Source: an uncultured Chitinophagaceae bacterium
GTDB lineage: Bacteria; Bacteroidota; Bacteroidia; Chitinophagales; Chitinophagaceae
Reading direction: 5' to 3'
Assembly (NCBI GenBank): GCA_903895845.1
Contig: CAITVK010000053.1
Coordinates: 1 to 64,000 of the forward strand
Length of the DNA stretch: 64,000 bases
Positions 26,396 to 35,441 of the stretch are shown here, one piece after another; position 1 is the first letter of the stretch, and the number at the start of each line of letters is the position of its first letter. The notes under the pieces are model-generated. The model was not told the origin of the DNA, did not search any database, and saw only the letters and a program-made list of their open reading frames with translations. A program made the translations under genes and the position numbers.

Positions 26396-28369
26396 CTATT
26401 TGTAATTTCTTTGACTTGGTTTAATCACATCATAAACCAACGGTTCTTTGTTTAGTTTCCAATTGCTTTCTCCTGCATATTCCCAAGCGGCAACATACAT
26501 AAAGTTGGCATCGTCACGCAAAGCTTCTCCTTCTGGAGTCTGATATTCTTCACGGAAGTGACCACCACAGCTTTCTTGTCTTTCCAAGGCATCCTTACAC
26601 ATCAATTCGCCTAGTTCAATAAAGTCAGCAACACGGTTTGCTTTGTCCAGTTCTGGATTCATTTCGTTGATGCCACCAGGTACTTTTACATTGCTCCAGA
26701 ATTCTTTCTTCAAAGCTTGTATTTCGGCAATTGCCTCAGTCAATCCTTGTGCATTACGAGCCATACCGCATTTGTCCCACATAATCTTACCGAGACGTTT
26801 GTGGAAACTCTCAACGCTTTGTTTACCGTTGATATTCTTAAGTGTACTGATTCTATCGCTCACTTCTTTTTCTGCTTCAACAAATGCAGGATGATCGGTA
26901 GAGATTGGCTTGTTATAAATTTCATCTGCCAGATAGTTACCAATTGTGTAGGGGATTACAAAGTATCCATCAGCCAGACCTTGCATCAAAGCACTTGCTC
27001 CCAAACGGTTGGCACCATGGTCGCTAAAGTTTGCTTCTCCTAGCGCATATACACCAGCCAAAGTTGTTTGTAGTTCATAATCTACCCACAATCCACCCAT
27101 TGTGTAGTGAACCGCAGGATAAATACGCATCGGAACTTCGTAAGGGTTTTCGCCAGTAATCTTTTGATACATATCAAACAGGTTACCATATTTTTCCTTC
27201 ACCACTTCCTTACCCAATGCAATTATTTCTTCTTTAGAAACGTTCTCCAAGCCTTTCTTGCTTACTTCTATCTTACCATAACGCTCGATAGCAGCAGCAT
27301 AATCCAAATAAACGGCTTGCTTGCTGGTACCAACGCCATAACCAGCATCGCAACGTTCTTTAGCTGCACGGCTAGCCACGTCTCTTGGAACCAGGTTACC
27401 AAATGCTGGGTATCTTCTTTCCAGATAGTAATCTCTTTCTTCTTCAGGGATGTCAGTTGCTTTTCTTGTCTCACCTAGTTTTGCAGGTACCCATATACGG
27501 CCATCATTACGCAAGCTTTCACTCATCAAAGTTAATTTACTTTGGTGATCTCCACTTACTGGAATACAAGTAGGGTGAATTTGTGTGAAGCAAGGATTTG
27601 CAAAGGCAGCTCCCTTTTTGTGTGCTTTCCAGGCGGCAGTAACATTGCTACCCATTGCGTTGGTAGACAGATAAAATACGTTACCATATCCTCCAGTGCA
27701 CAACAACACAGCATTACCAAAGTGACGCTCAAGTTTACCTGTAATCAAATCGCGGGCAATAATACCTTGTGCTTTCCCATCAACCATTACAATTTCCAGC
27801 ATCTCGTGGCGTGAATACATCTTCACATTACCTAAAGAAACTTGTCTTTCCAATCCTTGGTAAGCACCTATCAATAATTGCTGACCAGTTTGACCAGCAG
27901 CATAAAATGTACGTTGAACCTGTGTGCCACCAAAGCTACGGTTGCTTAATAAGCCACCATATTCCCTTGCAAATGGAACACCTTGCGCCACACATTGGTC
28001 AATAATATTACCACTCACTTCGCTCAAACGATGCACGTTTGCTTCTCTTGCACGATAGTCACCACCTTTGATGGTATCGTAAAACAAACGGAATACGCTA
28101 TCACCATCATTCTGATAGTTTTTAGCCGCATTGATACCACCCTGAGCCGCAATTGAGTGCGCCCTACGTGGACTATCCTGAAAACAAAATGCTTTTACTT
28201 TATAACCAAGCTCTCCCAAGGTAGCAGCAGCAGATGCACCAGCCAAACCAGTACCCACCACTATTACTTCTAGTTTACGCTTGTTGGCAGGATTAACCAA
28301 TTTACAATGTCCTTTATAATCCGTCCATTTATCGTCTAATGGACCTGCAGGAATCTTTGCGTTTAGCAT
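26396..28369 (-). CDS. sdhA: Succinate dehydrogenase/fumarate reductase flavoprotein subunit
   Basis: Oxidises succinate (or reduces fumarate) at a covalent FAD. The nucleotide-binding motif [21 protein letters not shown] is near residue 36, [15 protein letters not shown] contains the FAD-linking histidine, and [15 protein letters not shown] and [17 protein letters not shown] are later conserved blocks. 657 aa, as in the B. subtilis/Bacteroidota (type B) enzymes. It follows sdhC by 82 bp. Confidence 0.97.
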   Translation of the reverse strand: MLNAKIPAGPLDDKWTDYKGHCKLVNPANKRKLEVIVVGTGLAGASAAATLGELGYKVKAFCFQDSPRRAHSIAAQGGINAAKNYQNDGDSVFRLFYDTIKGGDYRAREANVHRLSEVSGNIIDQCVAQGVPFAREYGGLLSNRSFGGTQVQRTFYAAGQTGQQLLIGAYQGLERQVSLGNVKMYSRHEMLEIVMVDGKAQGIIARDLITGKLERHFGNAVLLCTGGYGNVFYLSTNAMGSNVTAAWKAHKKGAAFANPCFTQIHPTCIPVSGDHQSKLTLMSESLRNDGRIWVPAKLGETRKATDIPEEERDYYLERRYPAFGNLVPRDVASRAAKERCDAGYGVGTSKQAVYLDYAAAIERYGKIEVSKKGLENVSKEEIIALGKEVVKEKYGNLFDMYQKITGENPYEVPMRIYPAVHYTMGGLWVDYELQTTLAGVYALGEANFSDHGANRLGASALMQGLADGYFVIPYTIGNYLADEIYNKPISTDHPAFVEAEKEVSDRISTLKNINGKQSVESFHKRLGKIMWDKCGMARNAQGLTEAIAEIQALKKEFWSNVKVPGGINEMNPELDKANRVADFIELGELMCKDALERQESCGGHFREEYQTPEGEALRDDANFMYVAAWEYAGESNWKLNKEPLVYDVIKPSQRNYK

Positions 28370-28451
28370 TTTATCTGTTATTTTAGATTAAAATTATTTT
28401 ACCGACCTAATAGAGACAACTTTATTGTAAAATTGTTCTTGTATGATAAGT

Positions 28452-29123
28452 TTAGTTTACCCATCCGAAATGGAAACTTAAAGGCATCAAAGCAAAAGCA
28501 AGCGGAACGATGACAGAGAAGCCATAACCCAATGTGGTGAAGATGGCATTGTATCTTTTGTTGTGCACACCAATTGTTCTGAAAGCACTCTGAAAGCCGT
28601 GTGCCAAGTGATACCCCAATGAGATGCAACCCAATACATAGATGATTACCACCCATAAATTGCTGAAAACATCCTGCATTTTAGCATACAAGTTTATTTC
28701 TTCTCCCAATAAAAAACCTTGATTAGCGCGGTTAGGCAACCAGAAATTGTATAAATGAAGTATCAGGAACAACAAAATGATAGTACCCAAAAGTCCCATA
28801 CTTCTGCTATACCATTTGCTTCCTTTACTGTAACTAACTGCATAGCCTACACTACCTCTTTTGCTTCTGTTGGAGAGTTCCAGCATCAAGCCTTGAACTA
28901 TATGCAAAATCAATCCGGCAAACAAGCCAATTTCCAATATACGAGGCACTACATTGTTTCCCATGAAGTGTGCACCTGCGTTGAACATAGTTCCGCCATC
29001 GTTTGCCCAGATACAGGCATTCAAACCAACGTGTACTATCAAAAATAATATCAGGAAAATTCCGGTAAAACTCATTACCAACTTTTTACCAACTGATGAT
29101 GTAAAGACTTCTTTCCAGGTCAT
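28452..29123 (-). CDS. sdhC: Succinate dehydrogenase cytochrome b558-type membrane subunit
   Basis: A five-helix membrane anchor of the type B enzyme with no separate SdhD. It has helices such as GIFLILFLIVHVGLNACIW, LFAGLILHIVQGLML and LGTIILLFLILHLYNFW with histidines placed for two hemes (HVGLN, LILHIVQG, HLYNF, YHLAHGFQSA). The track ORF starts at 29153, but its TTG start is the TTG of an upstream promoter box; the ATG at 29121-29123 (MTWKEVFTSSVGKKL) is the real start, giving about 223 aa. First gene of sdhCAB. Confidence 0.95.
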   Translation of the reverse strand: MTWKEVFTSSVGKKLVMSFTGIFLILFLIVHVGLNACIWANDGGTMFNAGAHFMGNNVVPRILEIGLFAGLILHIVQGLMLELSNRSKRGSVGYAVSYSKGSKWYSRSMGLLGTIILLFLILHLYNFWLPNRANQGFLLGEEINLYAKMQDVFSNLWVVIIYVLGCISLGYHLAHGFQSAFRTIGVHNKRYNAIFTTLGYGFSVIVPLAFALMPLSFHFGWVN

Positions 29124-29150
29124 TGAGTAGAATTTTTTGTTTAGCGGCTG

Positions 29151-29158
29151 CAAATGTA
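29151..29158 (-). promoter_or_regulatory. -7 box of sdhCAB
   Basis: TACATTTG (minus strand) is an exact TAnnTTTG match followed by CAGCC, predicting transcription from about 29146 and a leader of about 23 nt before the ATG at 29123. The same TACATTTGCAGCC occurs upstream of the SpoU gene. Confidence 0.55.
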
Positions 29159-29319
29159 ACGAAAGTAATAACGCTATGTAATGATTTTTGTTATGTTTAT
29201 TTTCGATAACGATGTAAGAAAGAGGAATTAGATGTTATATAAATTAATAAATACAAAAAATAGTTTAAATCCTCAGATTAAAGGACTGTATAGCTACTCA
29301 CCACTCACAACTTACTAAA

Positions 29320-29403
29320 GGTGCTTTCGAAACCAAGAACCCTGTTCCGACACATGTAAATGGTGCGTTCCAAACTAAGAACCCTGTCTGGTGGTTTTAT
29401 TTA
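29320..29403. repeat. Two-copy 42-bp direct repeat
   Basis: GGTGCTTTCGAAACCAAGAA at 29320 recurs as GGTGCGTTCCAAACTAAGAA at 29362, both followed by CCCTGT; the offset is 42 bp. It lies in the 592-bp gap between sdhC and the gene at 29746. The track ORF 29360-29572 starts in it but I do not regard it as a gene. Confidence 0.65.
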
Positions 29404-29414
29404 CTCCTATTTAC

Positions 29415-29436
29415 CCCCGTATTTATACGGGGTTTT
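29415..29436. terminator. Strong short hairpin with T-run
   Basis: CCCCGTAT-TT-ATACGGGG followed by TTTT is a compact rho-independent-type hairpin for the plus strand, although no plausible plus-strand gene ends just before it. It may be left over from a lost gene. Confidence 0.55.
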
Positions 29437-29745
29437 GCATTTTCTGTATTATTTATTGAATCGTTTACCGCACCTTTGGAAGCGGACAGGTGAAGTGGCA
29501 GTAATTAAAACGGATTTGTTGAAGGGATTAAGCCTATTGGATAGTTTGAATTTGGAAAAAGACGGAGAATAAATAACAGTGGAATTAAAACAGAACAAAA
29601 TCTACGCAACCGTATAAACCCCTTTATTCGTTATTGAATTGATGCGGTATAAGGGTTTGAAGGGTATTTAGAAATTAAATTTAATAACAAACATGCGTCA
29701 ATACAAGAGTTAGGCGTCATTTTCAGAACCCTCTTCAATAAAGAT

Positions 29746-30687
29746 ATGATAGACGAAAGGGACTTTTTTTGGAAAAACTTTAGATTAGGAACTGAATTAC
29801 AAATTTCAGGTACATTTATATACAATGGAATTTATAGTTTAGACAATATGGAGTCATTCCATAATGTTGAAGAATGTTTTGAATTTCTTTATAACATTTC
29901 CGTTGGGATTGAAAGACTTCAAAAGATTTTAGTAATTCTTGTTGAACACGATGAAATATTATCACAAGAAGAATTTGAAAAATCACTTATTACCCACAAC
30001 CATTTAGATTTATTGAAAAGAATCAAATTAAAAAGACAAATAAATTTTGGAAAGACTCATACTAAATTTCTAGCCCTGTTAGACAATTTCTATAAAACAG
30101 TCAGGTATGAACGATTTAATATTTCTTCTGTTTACAAACCTTCGCAGGAAAAAGAAAAACTTGTAGATTTTATTTCTTGTGAACTAAATATAGAATTAAA
30201 GGAAGAATTAAATAAATTCTTGGAAAATAGTGACAGAGTTAAAACCTTTATTGGAAAAGCGATAAAAACTATTACGATTTCATTTTTTGACTTAATCCGA
30301 GTAGAAACAAGTAGATTAGGGATATTTACTCATGAAATTAGATACAGCTCAAAAGCATTTAAAATATTTACAGAACAAGAATTTGACTTTATTAATGAAA
30401 AACTAATGCAAAGAGAAGTGTTTTTGCATTTGCTTAAAAACTTTCCAAATGACGAATTGAAAAAATTTATAGATAACATCAATCCGCTTCAATTAGAACA
30501 ATATCATACGAATAATTACATAGAAAGTATGATGAACATTCATAAAAATAGTAGTGTGAAAGATGAAATATTACAATTGTATGATAATATTAGACCAATC
30601 AACGAAAGGATTACTGAAATAATGGCAATTGGCTCTGATATAAACTTTGATGATTTGATTGATGAAGACTACGATGAATTTGAGTAA
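29746..30687 (+). CDS. Uncharacterised AT-rich orphan protein, 313 aa
   Basis: I do not recognise a family. The protein is soluble, with no signal peptide or membrane segment, rich in Lys, Glu, Asn, Ile and Phe, and predicted mostly helical (ECFEFLYNISVGIERLQKIL; LNIELKEELNKFLE). The C-terminal end is strongly acidic (DDLIDEDYDEFE). Base composition is visibly more AT-rich than the flanking sdh and M48 genes, which suggests acquisition. It is alone, with several hundred base pairs free on both sides. An abortive-infection or other accessory function is possible but not supported by any motif. The 272-bp spacer to the next gene shows nothing I can name. Confidence 0.75.
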   Translation: MIDERDFFWKNFRLGTELQISGTFIYNGIYSLDNMESFHNVEECFEFLYNISVGIERLQKILVILVEHDEILSQEEFEKSLITHNHLDLLKRIKLKRQINFGKTHTKFLALLDNFYKTVRYERFNISSVYKPSQEKEKLVDFISCELNIELKEELNKFLENSDRVKTFIGKAIKTITISFFDLIRVETSRLGIFTHEIRYSSKAFKIFTEQEFDFINEKLMQREVFLHLLKNFPNDELKKFIDNINPLQLEQYHTNNYIESMMNIHKNSSVKDEILQLYDNIRPINERITEIMAIGSDINFDDLIDEDYDEFE

Positions 30688-30959
30688 AACGACTAACAAC
30701 AAAAGTATCTATTCAGTGGTTAGTGTGCAAAACTGGATAGCTATTGCTACTGTTTATAATTGAAATAAAAAGAAAAGCCGAAAAACCCCGAAAACGTACT
30801 TTGTGCACAATAGATACTCACAATCACTACCCCCAAATAAACATTTTTCTCTGTCTAAAAGATTTATGAAGAATATTTTCCTATACATTTACAAAGCAAT
30901 CAAAAGCTCAGAACTGTTACTGCTCTTTTGGCTTATTCATCTTTAAATTAAAAAAACAA

Positions 30960-31298
30960 ATGGAACAAAACAAAATCGACATGTTCATCGCTTCAATGGG
31001 GCAGAAATTTCCAAGCGATAAGCTAATGCTGATGAGCAGTCAACTCGAAAAACTAGATGACAGCCGCTTTCTGGTAATTCAATCCATCGATTACAAAGAC
31101 CCTACTACTTTACTCATCATCTCCATATTTGTGGGACATTGGGGAGTGGATAGGTTTATGATTGGACAAACAGGGCTTGGCATTGGTAAACTATTAACCT
31201 GTGGCGGCTTTGGAATATGGACAATCATCGACTGGTTCACTATAAAAGAAGCGACCAAAGAATACAACTATCAAAAATTTATTCAAGTTGCTATATAG
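30960..31298 (+). CDS. TM2 domain-containing membrane protein
   Basis: 112 aa. After a short soluble N-terminus, the TM2 domain appears as LLIISIFVGHWGVDRFMIGQTGLGIGKLLTCGGFGIWTIIDWF: helix, G-x-x-G-x-x-RF-Y/M-x-G turn, helix, ending in the invariant D-x-F/W. Function of bacterial TM2 proteins is unclear. Its stop overlaps the start of the DUF2752 gene, so the two are translationally linked. Confidence 0.92.
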   Translation: MEQNKIDMFIASMGQKFPSDKLMLMSSQLEKLDDSRFLVIQSIDYKDPTTLLIISIFVGHWGVDRFMIGQTGLGIGKLLTCGGFGIWTIIDWFTIKEATKEYNYQKFIQVAI

Positions 31299-31701
31299 GT
31301 TTCAACAAAACTATTATGCAAGATACCTGCTAGCTATCCTCGCGATGGCTGGTGGGTATCTTACTTTAATTGCTACCGATTCCTACGCCAATCACCAGCA
31401 TTACACAGTCTGTTTCTTTAAATTGATTACGGGAATTCCTTGCCCCGGTTGTGGAATGGGGCGTGCCACCTTGGCATTGCTTCAAGGAAACATCCCATTG
31501 TCGTTTTCGTACAACATACTATGCATCCCGTTTTCGGTGGCAATGATAGTGGCGTTTTGTTGGGCTATCACAGACCTTTTTCAACACAAAGAATCTTTTT
31601 ATCAATTTATCCGTAAGGATTTCAGTATCAATGTGAAACTGGTTTTATTTGGACTAGTATTGATTGACTGGATTGTGAATGTCATCAGACTCAAAAACTA
31701 A
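31288..31701 (+). CDS. DUF2752 family membrane protein
   Basis: 137 aa with three hydrophobic helices. The family signature is present: CFFKLITGIPCPGCGMGRATLALLQGNIPLSFSYN, with CPGCG in a reentrant loop. The chosen start is TTG at 31288, overlapping the TM2 gene by 11 bp; this keeps the first helix complete. Found in many Bacteroidota next to TM2 genes. No established function. Confidence 0.9.
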   Translation: MLYRFQQNYYARYLLAILAMAGGYLTLIATDSYANHQHYTVCFFKLITGIPCPGCGMGRATLALLQGNIPLSFSYNILCIPFSVAMIVAFCWAITDLFQHKESFYQFIRKDFSINVKLVLFGLVLIDWIVNVIRLKN

Positions 31702-31706
31702 TTTCA

Positions 31707-32786
31707 ATGAGCAAAACTCCTTTCTTTTTATATTACAGGCAAGGGCTGGAACAACCGCTTCAGGTAACCATGAAGCTTGTGGTTGATACCCTATATCTGG
31801 CTGATTATGGTGCCAACGACAGTAATAGTAACTACCTGCGTGTGCCGCTGAGGCTTTGCCATTATACCCTGTCTGAGGATAGTGCCATTATTTTTCTGGG
31901 GAGTAGTGTAGAGGAATATGTGGTAGTCCCTTCGAGTAGCTCGTTTTTTGTGCCACTGATTGCCATGATTGACAGGCGGAAGAAGGATGTATTTGGTTCT
32001 TTGTTTAAAAAGAAAGTGCTGTTGCCGGTAGCTGGTTTGCTGGCAATAATTATTGTGGTTTATATTGTTTTCAGTAAAGTAGTGCCTGCTGTTGCCCTGA
32101 AATGTATTTCGCACCGGCAGGAGATTGCCATTGGTAATAATCTCTATAAGTCTTTTGTGGAAGATGCCGAAATTGATACGGCTCAATCTATCGTGGCGCA
32201 ACAGTTCGCAAACAAACTGCACCTCAGCACAGACTATCCCATCAGGGTAACTGTATTGAAAGATACAGTGGTGAATGCCTTTGCATTTCCGGGAGGCCAT
32301 CTGGTTATTTATACCGGAATATTAAATAAGATTGAAAAGCCAGAGGAACTTGTGGCATTGCTATCACATGAAGCGAGCCACGTAAACAACAGGCACAACC
32401 TGAAAGAGATATTAAGTAATCTGTCCACTTCTTTCGTGATTACTTTGCTTACGCAAGGCGGCGGTGGATTGTCTAAGGTAATTATGGGCAATGCGAACAA
32501 CTTACAGATGCTTAGTTATTCGAGGAATCTGGAGCGGGAAGCTGATAATGAAGGAATGAAACTGATGGTAAGCAACGACATAAATCCAATTGGGATGAAA
32601 TGGTTGATGGAAGACCTGCAAAAGCTGAACGATGAAGTGCCCAGCAATATCTCTTTTCTCAGCAATCACCCACTTACGGAAGAACGCATAAGAAATGCAA
32701 CTAACTTTTCGAACAAATACCGCTTCATGAAAACTCCAATGGATGATAAGCAATTGTTGCTCTGGGATGAATTGAAGGAAGAGTAG
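31707..32786 (+). CDS. M48 family metalloprotease, membrane-anchored
   Basis: The zinc motif HEASH is at residues 221-225 (ALLSHEASHVNNRH) and the third ligand is expected in LEREADNEGMKLM near residue 274. A membrane helix spans about 105-124 (LLPVAGLLAIIIVVYIVF), and the first 100 residues form an additional cytoplasmic domain, so the protease is anchored with its active domain most likely in the periplasm. AFAFPGGHLVIYTGIL is the typical M48C substrate-cleft strand. It follows the DUF2752 gene by 5 bp and completes a three-gene membrane unit (TM2, DUF2752, M48); a role in envelope protein quality control is inference. Confidence 0.93.
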   Translation: MSKTPFFLYYRQGLEQPLQVTMKLVVDTLYLADYGANDSNSNYLRVPLRLCHYTLSEDSAIIFLGSSVEEYVVVPSSSSFFVPLIAMIDRRKKDVFGSLFKKKVLLPVAGLLAIIIVVYIVFSKVVPAVALKCISHRQEIAIGNNLYKSFVEDAEIDTAQSIVAQQFANKLHLSTDYPIRVTVLKDTVVNAFAFPGGHLVIYTGILNKIEKPEELVALLSHEASHVNNRHNLKEILSNLSTSFVITLLTQGGGGLSKVIMGNANNLQMLSYSRNLEREADNEGMKLMVSNDINPIGMKWLMEDLQKLNDEVPSNISFLSNHPLTEERIRNATNFSNKYRFMKTPMDDKQLLLWDELKEE

Positions 32787-32795
32787 TTAGTCATT

Positions 32796-32854
32796 AGTTA
32801 TGAATTATGAGTTATTAGTACATGCACTTTTTGAACAACTCATAACTCATAACT
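32796..32854. terminator. Inverted repeat of 7-bp reiterations between convergent genes
   Basis: Arms 32796-32813 and 32837-32854 pair over 17 of 18 bases. They are made of 7-bp units of the type AGTTATG / AACTCAT. The position between the M48 gene and the leftward type IX gene makes a bidirectional terminator likely. Confidence 0.6.
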
Positions 32855-32862
32855 AAATCTAC

Positions 32863-34710
32863 TTAGCGTATCATCACACTTGTCCCCTTTGTATGTTTTT
32901 GTTGGTTGTTGTTAAATGTATAATCCAGATACCAGATATAAGCACCACTTTCCTGCAATTGACCATCAACTTCCCCATTCCACCCTTTATACAAACTGTT
33001 ACTCTGGAATAATAGATTGCCCAATCTGTTATAAACCTTAAAAGACAGCTCTTTTATAAACGAAGCACCTCCATAAGGCTTCAATGTCTGTTGAGTAGGG
33101 ACGAAGGCGGTGGGTACATACAACGTATCACATGTCATGTCGTGAAGAAGCGACAATTGAATGTTGGTAATGCTGTCTACCAGACAACCCGCGTTGTTGT
33201 AAATGGGGACATTGTAAGTTCCTTCTCCCAAGTTTGAAATCTTGAAAGGTGCAGTGTAGGTATTTCCATTCAGATTAAATGTATAAGGACTCTCACTACC
33301 CGTAACTGCAATCGAAATACTACCAGTAAGGGGATAGATGCAGGTAGGTCTGGAGGTAACAGTGTCTTTGCTTGTCAGTTTTGTGCCAATAACACTAATT
33401 GTCCTGAGGGCGCTGTCTTGGCCGCACATGTTAGAATCGAGATAACGGATGAGCGCTTTGCCCACAGTCAGTCCGGTCACCAATCCATTGTCATCAATAG
33501 TAGCAATAGAGGCATTTTTGCTGCTCCAGACACCATTTGGGGTTTTGTCTGACAGTTGAGAAGTGGTATTGATGCAAACTGTGGTGATACCAGCAATGGT
33601 ATCTAGTGGACTTGGTGGCGATTTTATAACAGTAAGGTTAAGTGTTCTCAAACTATCACAACCGTTGTTGGCAATGAAAGTGTCTTCATAAACACCCGTT
33701 TTTTTGTAACCAAGATATGAATCTCCATCACATATAGATTTAATGATAGTCGTATCAGATTCTGTCACATTGATCGTAATTGTAGGGGAATAAGCGCGAC
33801 AAGTGGGAGTATTGATATTTCCAAATTGGGCAAGTAAAAGCCTGTATTGATATTTTCCTACCTTATCTGTGTTGAAAGTATAGTTAGAGTCTATAGCCCC
33901 GGGTACATTGTTCCAGGTGCCGCCATTGTCTACACTTTGTTGCCATTGATAAACGGTAGAATCATAACAGCTTTGTACAGTAGAAGAAAGGTGAATACTG
34001 CCTCCACTCTTTTTGCAAACAGAAATAGAATTGTTTAAAGATCCGTTAACCGCCAGTTGGGTAGTAGGGCCAACTGGTCTAAAAGTAATATCGTCTAAGC
34101 CAAGGTCATTACCATTACCCCCAGGAGCATTGTTTCTCATTCTCAGCACGACATCTGATACGTTTTGGGGTGTTTGGAAATAAAATGAATATTCATTCCA
34201 TTGTTCAGGCGTCTCAAGGGGAATATCTCCTGTGCCGTAAGTTTTAAGCACTGTGCCATCTTTTTGTTCGATAGTAAAAGTGATGTTTGGTAAAATTGTA
34301 TTTTTCCCTGATGAAAACATATTGATAATCCACGCAGAGAATTTATACCAGGTTCCATCACATAAACCAGATACTGTGCGTACATAGAAATCGCTAGGAG
34401 TATAAGAAGCATTTACCAACATAAAATAACCATTAGGGTCGCCAGTATGGTCTGTTGTGGTTATCCAATGAGAGGAAAAACAACCCGAAGTATAGTTTGT
34501 GAGGCTATAATAGCCATCATTGGGGCAATAAGTATTGTTCCAATAGGTCATCGTAGTAATTCCTGCTGCCAACGGTGGACCAGGGTTTGTTCCTGCACCA
34601 AAAGTTTCATTTAGGATGGGGTCACCAATGCTGCCAGTACATTGCGCATCAGCTTTTTTATTAAATAGTATAGCCATTGAAAGGATAGCAAGCAAAAGAT
34701 AGTTTTTCAT
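32863..34710 (-). CDS. Secreted Ig-like-repeat protein with type IX / gliding C-terminal domain
   Basis: A signal peptide (1-22) is followed by a long extracellular region: an N-terminal domain of about 190 residues resembling a carbohydrate-binding jelly roll (DFYVRTVSGLCDGTWYKFSAWI; VVLRMRNNAPGGNGNDLGLDDI), an Ig-like part (YQWQQSVDNGGTWNNVPGA), and a Big2-like repeat (WSSKNASIATIDDNGLVTGL). The last 75 residues (FKVYNRLGNLLFQSNSLYKGWNGEVDGQLQESGAYIWYLDY) are the gliding-motility-associated C-terminal domain (type B), the export signal of the type IX secretion system. It should be exported to the cell surface. Its ligand is not evident. Lone gene. Confidence 0.92.
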   Translation of the reverse strand: MKNYLLLAILSMAILFNKKADAQCTGSIGDPILNETFGAGTNPGPPLAAGITTMTYWNNTYCPNDGYYSLTNYTSGCFSSHWITTTDHTGDPNGYFMLVNASYTPSDFYVRTVSGLCDGTWYKFSAWIINMFSSGKNTILPNITFTIEQKDGTVLKTYGTGDIPLETPEQWNEYSFYFQTPQNVSDVVLRMRNNAPGGNGNDLGLDDITFRPVGPTTQLAVNGSLNNSISVCKKSGGSIHLSSTVQSCYDSTVYQWQQSVDNGGTWNNVPGAIDSNYTFNTDKVGKYQYRLLLAQFGNINTPTCRAYSPTITINVTESDTTIIKSICDGDSYLGYKKTGVYEDTFIANNGCDSLRTLNLTVIKSPPSPLDTIAGITTVCINTTSQLSDKTPNGVWSSKNASIATIDDNGLVTGLTVGKALIRYLDSNMCGQDSALRTISVIGTKLTSKDTVTSRPTCIYPLTGSISIAVTGSESPYTFNLNGNTYTAPFKISNLGEGTYNVPIYNNAGCLVDSITNIQLSLLHDMTCDTLYVPTAFVPTQQTLKPYGGASFIKELSFKVYNRLGNLLFQSNSLYKGWNGEVDGQLQESGAYIWYLDYTFNNNQQKHTKGTSVMIR

Positions 34711-34715
34711 GGGTG

Positions 34716-34723
34716 TGAAAGTA
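34716..34723 (-). promoter_or_regulatory. Weak -7-like box 5 nt before the type IX gene start
   Basis: TACTTTCA on the minus strand deviates from TAnnTTTG at two positions but sits 5 nt from the ATG, as in the other possible leaderless genes. Confidence 0.25.
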
Positions 34724-34863
34724 TGTATTTGCCGTTGTTAAACCATTTAAACGGTAATATTTTGTTTTAAATTTATAATATTCGATGTTCAAGCATTAAT
34801 TCCCTGGTTTACTCTGGTGATGCAAAGAACCTGCTTGGGTCATTTACATAGCTTAAAAACTGC

Positions 34864-34944
34864 GGTGCATAGCCAGCAAACAGGCTTGCATAAACCCCAA
34901 AACTTATGCTGCCCGGTATCCGGCCTTATGGCTGCACCTTTTTT
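34864..34944. other. Strongly structured intergenic element (three nested/adjacent hairpins)
   Basis: An outer stem pairs GGTGCA..GCCA (34864-34875, 2-nt bulge) with TGGCTGCACC (34929-34938). Inside lie GCATAA/TTATGC (34888-34893 with 34904-34909, 10-nt loop ACCCCAAAAC) and CCGG-TAT-CCGG (34913-34923). T6 follows on the plus strand, and the minus strand has a T5 run beyond the other side. It is far more GC-rich than the surrounding gap and lies about 155 bp upstream of the type IX gene. It could be a structured 5' leader, a small RNA with its terminator or a dispersed repeat. No sizeable ORF starts here. The rest of 34711-35020 shows nothing else. Confidence 0.5.
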
Positions 34945-35020
34945 GTAAGTTGTACCTGCACCAAATAATTTTAATTCATGTATAACCTACAGCAATTTAG
35001 ATCGTTTAACACTCTTTCAT

Positions 35021-35294
35021 GATAGTTTCTGTGGATTATAGATGAATGAACGTTAATTCGTGATAGTTTCTGTGGATTGTAGATGAATGAACGTTAATTA
35101 GTGATAGTTTCTGTGGATTGTAGATAAATAAACGTTAATTCATGATAGTTTCTGTGGATTATAGATGAATGAACGTTAATTCGTGATAGTTTCTGTGGAT
35201 TATAGATGAATGAACATTAATTAATGATAGTTTCTGTGGGTTATAGATGAATGAACGTTCATTCATGATAGTTTCTGTGGATTATAGATGAATT
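35021..35294. repeat. 41-bp intergenic tandem array, 6.6 copies
   Basis: Units start at 35021, 35062, 35103, 35144, 35185, 35226 and 35267, each exactly 41 bp, with only a few substitutions: GATAGTTTCTGTGGATTATA then GATGAATGAACGTTAATTCG and one more base. Each includes AACGTT or a variant. Copies abut directly. 41 bp cannot keep a reading frame. It occupies the 731-bp gap between the type IX gene (start) and ubiA (end). Confidence 0.95.
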
Positions 35295-35441
35295 GAAATA
35301 GTTGATAATAGTGCAGTGTGAGCTCTTATTTATTGGACTGAAACTGGAATGAAATTTCTCGCTAATGTTTGGTGTTACTTACTAAAAATAATTAAGAGAA
35401 AATAAAAGCTTAAGCTTCGCAGTTGATAGAGAATGCATTCA

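Noticed and set aside
29360-29572. 70-aa ORF between sdhC and the orphan gene
   Set aside because: Starts inside the 42-bp repeat and runs through a terminator-like hairpin; composition does not look coding.
34864-34938. tRNA-like cloverleaf
   Set aside because: The stems do not fit tRNA lengths, the inner loop is 10 nt and there is no T-loop sequence.
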